Shown in pieces: positions 60,335 to 64,000 of a DNA stretch of 64,000 bases (positions within the stretch are counted from its first letter, which is position 1; every line of letters begins with the position of its first letter). Source of the stretch: JACDBE01 sp963714055 (GTDB lineage Bacteria; Actinomycetota; Acidimicrobiia; Spongiisociales; UBA5794); assembly GCA_963714055.1 (NCBI GenBank), contig OY970227.1:3162001-3226000 (forward strand), written 5' to 3'. Below the pieces are notes generated by a model. That model searched no databases. It was not told where the DNA came from and saw only the letters and a program-made list of their open reading frames with translations. Position numbers and translations under genes: made by a program.

Positions 60335-60406
60335 GGGCGCTTAGCTCAGCGGAAGAGCGCTGCCCCGACACGGCAGAGGTCGCTGGTTCGATCCCAGCAG
60401 CGCCCA
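60335..60406 (+). tRNA. tRNA-Val (GAC anticodon)
   Basis: 72-nt cloverleaf. The acceptor stem GGGCGCT / AGCGCCC is perfect, with discriminator A. The anticodon loop CCGACAC lies between CTGCC and GGCAG, and the T loop is TTCGATC. CCA is not encoded. Confidence 0.96.
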
Positions 60407-60433
60407 CGACCCCATCGTTCCAGGCCCCACCCT

Positions 60434-60572
60434 TCACCAAACGGGGTATCGACCGTCCGTACCTTTGTGGAGCCGCTCGAGGGCGTAGGCCACCACCTCG
60501 TCGACGGTCATCCGCTTTCCGTCCTCCCATGCCGAGTTGAACGCCTCCTCGGGCCGGTCGCCGCGATCGGAA
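60434..60572 (-). pseudogene. Possible C-terminal relic of a large regulator (LuxR/ATPase type)
   Basis: The minus strand reads PEEAFNSAWEDGKRMTVDEVVAYALE before a stop at 60434. This resembles the extreme C-terminus common in large actinobacterial TPR/LuxR-type regulators and ATPases. There is no start codon or upstream domain; the acyl-CoA ligase promoter follows. It is read as a remnant of a lost gene. Only about 45 residues support this. Confidence 0.35.
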
Positions 60573-60638
60573 GTTCGGCCCGGGACGCCCAACTGTCAGG
60601 GCACTAGCCTTGAGGGTCACTTGACCCCGAGGAGATCC

Positions 60639-62411
60639 GTGCCCTACGAGACGATCGCCCACAAGATCCTGAAGAACGGCGACCGCATCGGCCACCTGCC
60701 CGCCTACCACGCGAAGACCGGGACCGCCTGGGTGCCGACCACGTGGAAGACCTACGCCGAGCAGGTTCGGGCGGCGGCCAAGTCGCTCATCGCCCTCGGC
60801 GTCGCGCCGGGGGACGCGGTGACCATCCTCAGCTTCAACCGGCCCGAGTGGACGATCACCGACGTGGCGGCGATGGCGGCCGGTGCGGTGCCCGCCGGCA
60901 TCTACACCACCAACTCCCCGACCGAGTGCCGCTACATCATCGGCCACAGCGAGGCGCCGATCGTGGTGGTGGAGAACCAGTCCCAGCTCGACAAGATCCT
61001 CCAGGTCAGGGGCGATCTCCCCGACCTGCGCCACATCGTGGTCATCGACGGCGAGGCCCCGGACGACCCGATGGTGATGACCTGGGACGAGTTCATGGCC
61101 GCCGGCGCCGAGGTCGACGATGCCGCTCTCGAGGAGCGGATGAGCGCCCTCGAGGGCGAAGGGCTGGCCACCCTCATCTACACGTCGGGGACCACCGGCC
61201 CTCCGAAGGGCGTGATGCTGTCCCACGACAACCTGGCGTGGACCCCGGCCCAGGTGATGGCCCCGCTGGGGATCTCGGTGGACGACCGGGTGCTGTCCTA
61301 CCTCCCGATGTCGCACATCGCCGAGCAGCTGTTCACCATCCACGCCCCCGCCGTCGCCGGCTTCCCGGTGTACTACGCCGAGTCGATCGAGAAGCTCGCC
61401 GACAACCTCAAGGAGGTCGAGCCCACGGTGTTCTTCGCCGTGCCCCGTGTCTGGGAGCGGTTCCACGCCGGGGTCGACCACGAGCTGTCCCAGGCCACCG
61501 GGGCGAAGGCCAAGGTGCTCGCCTGGGCGCGCGGCATCGGCACCAAGGTGACCGACCTGCGCAACCGGGGCGAGGAGCCCGGTGGCCTGCTCGGCCTCCA
61601 GTACAAGCTGGCCGACCGGCTGGTGTTCTCCAAGGCGGCCCACGCCCTCGGGTTGGGCAAGGCCCGCATCCTCATCAGCAGCGCCGCCCCGCTCGCCCCC
61701 GAGATCAAGGCGTACTTCGCCACCCTCGACCTCAACATCCTCGAGGTCTACGGGCAGTCCGAGGACACCGGGCCCACCACCATCAACCTCCCCGGCCGCA
61801 ACCGGGTCGACAGCGTCGGCCCCGCCTTCCCCAACGTGGCGGTGAAGATCGCCGAGGACGGGGAGATCCTGGTGAAGGGCCGCAACGTGTTCCTCGGCTA
61901 CTACAAGGAGCCGGAGGCCACCGCCGAGACGATGAGGGACGGCTGGCTGTACTCGGGCGACCTCGGCGAGTTCGACGCCGACGGGTTCCTCCACATCACC
62001 GGGCGCAAGAAGGACATCATCATCACCGCCGGCGGCAAGAACGTCGCCCCCAAGCCGCTCGAGTCCGGCCTCAAGTTGCACTCGTTGATCAGCGAGGCGG
62101 TGGTGATCGGCGACCGGCGCAAGTTCCTGTCGGTGGTGGTGACCATCGACGAGGAGGTGGCCACGGTGTTCCTGGCGGAGCGGGGCATCGACGGCCCGGC
62201 GCACACCTCGGCCGAGGTCGCCGCCGAGGTACAGGCCGCCATCGACGAGCTCAACAAGGACTTCGCCCGGGTGGAGCAGCTCAAGAAGTTCGCCATCCTG
62301 CCCCGCCAGCTGTCGATCGAGGGGGGCGAGCTCACCCCGACGCTCAAGGTGAAGCGCAACAAGGTCAACGAGCACTTCGCCGAGGAGATCGAGGCGATGT
62401 ACATCGACTGA
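60639..62411 (+). CDS. Long-chain acyl-CoA synthetase (AMP-forming)
   Basis: 590 aa from GTG, with GAGGAG 6 nt upstream. The ATP-binding motif is LIYTSGTTGPPKGVMLSH. LEVYGQSEDTGPTT is the adenylate-binding strand and YSGDLGEFDADGFLHITGRKKDIIITAGGKNV the hinge and C-terminal lid. It activates fatty acids as acyl-AMP and then acyl-CoA, at the inner membrane face. The FadD15/AAE15 type is close. A TAGCCT candidate -10 is at 60605. Confidence 0.93.
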   Translation: MPYETIAHKILKNGDRIGHLPAYHAKTGTAWVPTTWKTYAEQVRAAAKSLIALGVAPGDAVTILSFNRPEWTITDVAAMAAGAVPAGIYTTNSPTECRYIIGHSEAPIVVVENQSQLDKILQVRGDLPDLRHIVVIDGEAPDDPMVMTWDEFMAAGAEVDDAALEERMSALEGEGLATLIYTSGTTGPPKGVMLSHDNLAWTPAQVMAPLGISVDDRVLSYLPMSHIAEQLFTIHAPAVAGFPVYYAESIEKLADNLKEVEPTVFFAVPRVWERFHAGVDHELSQATGAKAKVLAWARGIGTKVTDLRNRGEEPGGLLGLQYKLADRLVFSKAAHALGLGKARILISSAAPLAPEIKAYFATLDLNILEVYGQSEDTGPTTINLPGRNRVDSVGPAFPNVAVKIAEDGEILVKGRNVFLGYYKEPEATAETMRDGWLYSGDLGEFDADGFLHITGRKKDIIITAGGKNVAPKPLESGLKLHSLISEAVVIGDRRKFLSVVVTIDEEVATVFLAERGIDGPAHTSAEVAAEVQAAIDELNKDFARVEQLKKFAILPRQLSIEGGELTPTLKVKRNKVNEHFAEEIEAMYID

Positions 62412-62433
62412 CGGGCATGGCGCTCCCCGTCGG

Positions 62434-62439
62434 TACCAT
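62434..62439 (+). promoter_or_regulatory. -10 element, leaderless promoter of the NfuA-like gene
   Basis: TACCAT, 8 nt before ATG 62448. Confidence 0.5.
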
Positions 62440-62447
62440 GGAGGCCG

Positions 62448-63092
62448 ATGACGTCCTCCACCACTGACACCACCCAACTCGACGCCGTCCTCGAGATCAC
62501 CGAGGAGGCGCTCGGCCAGATCGTCGCCCTGCGCGACGAGGAGAACATCGAGGGCCTGTCGCTGGGGATCCGCATCTCCGGGGTCACCCCCAACGGGTTC
62601 ACCTACGAGACCGCCTTCGTCCGGCCCGAGGACGTGCTCGCCACCGACCACGTCGAGGAGCACGGCGGGCTGCGGGTCGCCATCTCCCCGGACTCGGTCG
62701 ACGACCTGCGGGGGAGCGTGCTCGACGTCTCCTCCGACCCCAATGCCCCGGGCCTGGTGTTGCGCAACCCCAACCAGCCGTCCCCGGTGGGTGGCGGGGC
62801 GCCCGAGATCCCCGACATCGAGCTGTCCGGCACCGTCGAGGAGCGGGTGGCGCAGCTGCTCGACCAGGCGATCAACCCGGCCATCGCCGCCCACGGCGGG
62901 TACGCCCGGCTGGTGTCGGTCGAGGACGACACCGCCTTCCTCCAGCTCGGCGGCGGCTGCCAGGGTTGCGGGATGGCGGCGATGACCCTGCGCCATGGCA
63001 TCGAGACCGCCATCAAGCAGAACGTCCCCGAGATCACCGAGATCGTCGACGTAACCGACCACGCCTCGGGCGAGAACCCCTTCTACGAATAG
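62448..63092 (+). CDS. NfuA-like iron-sulfur carrier protein
   Basis: 214 aa. Residues 1-105 resemble the A-type (IscA/HesB) fold but without its cysteines, as in NfuA. Residues 125-205 are a NifU C-terminal domain with the cluster-binding pair in GGGCQGCGMAAMTLRHGIE. It probably carries 4Fe-4S clusters to targets such as the radical SAM enzymes RimO and MiaB also found in this window; that link is inference. Confidence 0.9.
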   Translation: MTSSTTDTTQLDAVLEITEEALGQIVALRDEENIEGLSLGIRISGVTPNGFTYETAFVRPEDVLATDHVEEHGGLRVAISPDSVDDLRGSVLDVSSDPNAPGLVLRNPNQPSPVGGGAPEIPDIELSGTVEERVAQLLDQAINPAIAAHGGYARLVSVEDDTAFLQLGGGCQGCGMAAMTLRHGIETAIKQNVPEITEIVDVTDHASGENPFYE

Positions 63093-63190
63093 CCCGGTCC
63101 CTCCGATCCCGGTCTCCCTCTCCGGCCGGTTTCTGCCTCGGCTCTGGTTCCCCGCCCATGGCGTGCGTTCCCCTCCCACGGGGTCTTGTT

Positions 63191-63240
63191 TCCCCTCCCA
63201 CGAAGTGGGAGGGGTGCCGCCGTCAGGCGGCGGGGAGGGT
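63191..63240. repeat. GC-rich hairpin repeat (family 3)
   Basis: CCCCTCCCAC-gaa-GTGGGAGGGG (63192-63214) and GCCGCC-gtca-GGCGGC (63216-63231) are two adjacent perfect hairpins ending in GGGGAGGG. A partial extra copy of the left arm lies at 63169-63180. It sits between convergent genes and could serve as a bidirectional terminator. Confidence 0.7.
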
Positions 63241-63343
63241 TGCTGGTCGAGTCCGCAATCGTGCCGACCCGATCCGCGCTCGGCGATCCCACACCCCGGC
63301 GTGCGAACGCACCGTCGCCGTCCACCACCGGTGAGCCCGCAGC

Positions 63344-63704
63344 TCAGCTCCAGCCGATCTCGTCGCAGCCGGTCGTCGTCGATCCCGAGGTGGTGGCCCA
63401 GCTCGTGGAGCACGGTGCGCCGGATCTCGTCGCGCAGCTCGTCGTCGGGCAGCCCCAGCGCCAGGTGAGAGCGGCGGAAGATGGTGATCGTGTCCGGCAT
63501 GGCGGCGTAGTAGTCGTTGCCCCGATCGAGCAGCGACACGCCCTCGTACAGACCGAACAGGCCCTGCCCCTCCGGGTCTTGCTGGCGGGTCGGGTGCTCG
63601 GCGACCACCACGGCGAGGTTGTCGATCCGGTCGAGCACCCACTCGGGCAGCGAGTCGAGCACCTCGTCCACCACCCGCTCGAACTCGGCCATGGTCATGG
63701 TCAC
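63344..63704 (-). CDS. Small zincin-like metallopeptidase family protein, one +1 frameshift
   Basis: About 119 aa of the minimal zincin (PF06262-type) family. HELGHHLGIDDDRL supplies the HExxHxxGxxD metal site. EFERVVDEVLDSLPEWVLDRIDNLAVVV is the family start. After DDDRL the frame runs into repeat DNA. Dropping one base near 63369 gives DEIGWS and a stop at 63344, the usual ending. The GTG start at 63704 has TAACCT 6 nt upstream. No protease activity has been firmly shown for the family. Confidence 0.85.
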
Positions 63705-63710
63705 CGGCGG

Positions 63711-63716
63711 AGGTTA
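63711..63716 (-). promoter_or_regulatory. -10 element, leaderless promoter of the zincin gene
   Basis: TAACCT on the minus strand, 6 nt before GTG 63704. Confidence 0.6.
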
Positions 63717-63772
63717 CGTCGGCGGTGGATCGGGGCGGGCTCGGGTCCTTGCATCGGCTGGCCCGGCACCCG

Positions 63773-63778
63773 TACCAT
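63773..63778 (+). promoter_or_regulatory. -10 element driving a leaderless mini-ORF
   Basis: TACCAT, 7 nt before the ATG at 63786, which opens a 10-codon ORF. Confidence 0.55.
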
Positions 63779-63785
63779 CGCCTCG

Positions 63786-63818
63786 ATGACCCCCCGAGCC
63801 CGAGGTGGACGCCCATGA
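63786..63818 (+). CDS. Leaderless 10-residue leader peptide
   Basis: ATG 63786 gives MTPRARGGRP and then TGA, which overlaps the ATG of the membrane-protein gene (ATGA at 63815-63818). Arg-rich like the leader at 15169. It has the same design: leaderless start, about ten codons, stop overlapping the start of a membrane-protein gene. Confidence 0.5.
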   Translation: MTPRARGGRP

Positions 63819-64000
63819 TCCGGTGGCTGATTTCGATCGCACTTCACCTGGCCGCCAACGCCCTTGCCCTGTTCGTCGCCGACCTGGTGCTCGACGACCT
63901 GAGCATCGAAGCCTCGGCGTTCATCACTGGCGGTGCTGCTCTTCACCCTGGTCGAGGTGCTCGTCCAGCCCATGCTCACCCAGGCGGCGCTGAAGGGTGC
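63815..64000 (+). CDS. Phage-holin-family-IV-like small membrane protein, frameshifted and cut by window edge
   Basis: The N-terminal MIRWLISIALHLAANALALFVADLVLDD begins a helix typical of the PF04020 group (mycobacterial four-helix membrane proteins). Removing one G near 63929 (TGGCGG) continues it as AVLLFTLVEVLVQPML in the next frame. Only about 61 codons are inside the window. The family name comes from sequence similarity; the role in non-phage genes is unknown. Confidence 0.6.
   Translation, partial: MIRWLISIALHLAANALALFVADLVLDDLSIEASAFITGGAALHPGRGARPAHAHPGGAEGC

Noticed and set aside
60052..60540. 162-aa plus-strand ORF
   Set aside because: It reads through three tRNA genes; its peptide (VAQLVERNLAKV) is the standard translation artefact of tRNAs.
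60306..63704. 1132-aa minus-strand ORF from the zincin through the acyl-CoA ligase region
   Set aside because: Only the first 120 codons are a real gene (frameshifted); the rest is antisense to NfuA and acyl-CoA ligase.
1..64000. Prophage, integrative element or transposon in the window
   Set aside because: No integrase, transposase, att duplication or composition shift seen; the holin-family name at the right edge refers to a chromosomal membrane-protein family.

Overview
The window is 64 kb of high-GC (roughly 70%) DNA from an actinobacterium. The evidence is a lexA / LysM protein / nrdR cluster, GAAC-N4-GTTC SOS boxes, PafBC-type promoters, two deazaflavin (F420)-type nitroreductases, a mycothiol-type DinB/MDMPI protein, an IdeR/DtxR regulator, and many leaderless transcripts (TANNNT followed 6-10 nt later by the start codon). 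A deep environmental lineage such as Acidimicrobiia fits, but that placement is inference. It reads as ordinary chromosome. I see no prophage, integrase, transposase or CRISPR array.

Layout. 1-7.8 kb: inorganic pyrophosphatase (cut by the edge), BtpA-like barrel, MDMPI/DinB, LOG-family protein, YajQ, FMN-dependent reductase, proline-rich protein, CorA, DUF1801 and a lipoprotein. 7.8-11.7 kb: a MoxR-like ATPase with a metallopeptidase/VWA protein, and a PIN/antitoxin pair. 11.8-19.2 kb: M16 peptidase-dapB, a small HTH-like protein, a VWA protein, a CDF metal exporter behind a leaderless mini-ORF, and two F420-type nitroreductases around a membrane sulfatase-fold protein. 19.3-27.1 kb: UvrD2-like helicase, hydrolase-cyclase fusion, and a cupredoxin / DUF2330 / molybdopterin / thioredoxin cluster. 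27.2-37.8 kb: dapA-rnj-ftsK, pentapeptide-DinB, pabBC, a formylglycine enzyme with its sulfatase, and a PemK/MazF-like toxin. 37.8-50.3 kb: 2-oxoacid dehydrogenase E1a-E1b-E2, methyltransferase, thrC, prs, rimO-cinA-thpR, a nitronate-monooxygenase-like protein and IdeR. 50.6-60.4 kb: recA, rny, miaB-miaA-dapF, lexA, LysM, nrdR, dut and three tRNAs. 60.6-64 kb: acyl-CoA ligase, NfuA-like protein, a small zincin and a membrane protein cut by the edge.

Connections. dapB, dapA and dapF supply diaminopimelate/lysine. recA, lexA and the LysM gene form a DNA-damage module with shared cis elements. The formylglycine enzyme probably activates the adjacent sulfatase. rimO/miaB/miaA, thpR, rnj and rny form an RNA modification and turnover set.

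Two things cut across the window. First, at least nine single-base insertions, each in or next to a G or C run, break otherwise conserved genes (yajQ twice, dapB, the membrane sulfatase-fold gene, rnj, the toxin, thrC, miaB, the zincin, the last gene). All have the same polarity, so I treat them as probable sequence errors and give the gene its full span. Second, three families of short palindromic repeats occupy intergenic spaces: six copies of a 47-bp element, four of a 48-bp element and two of a GC-rich hairpin. Two larger imperfect palindromes occur at 1395-1510 and 50350-50477.
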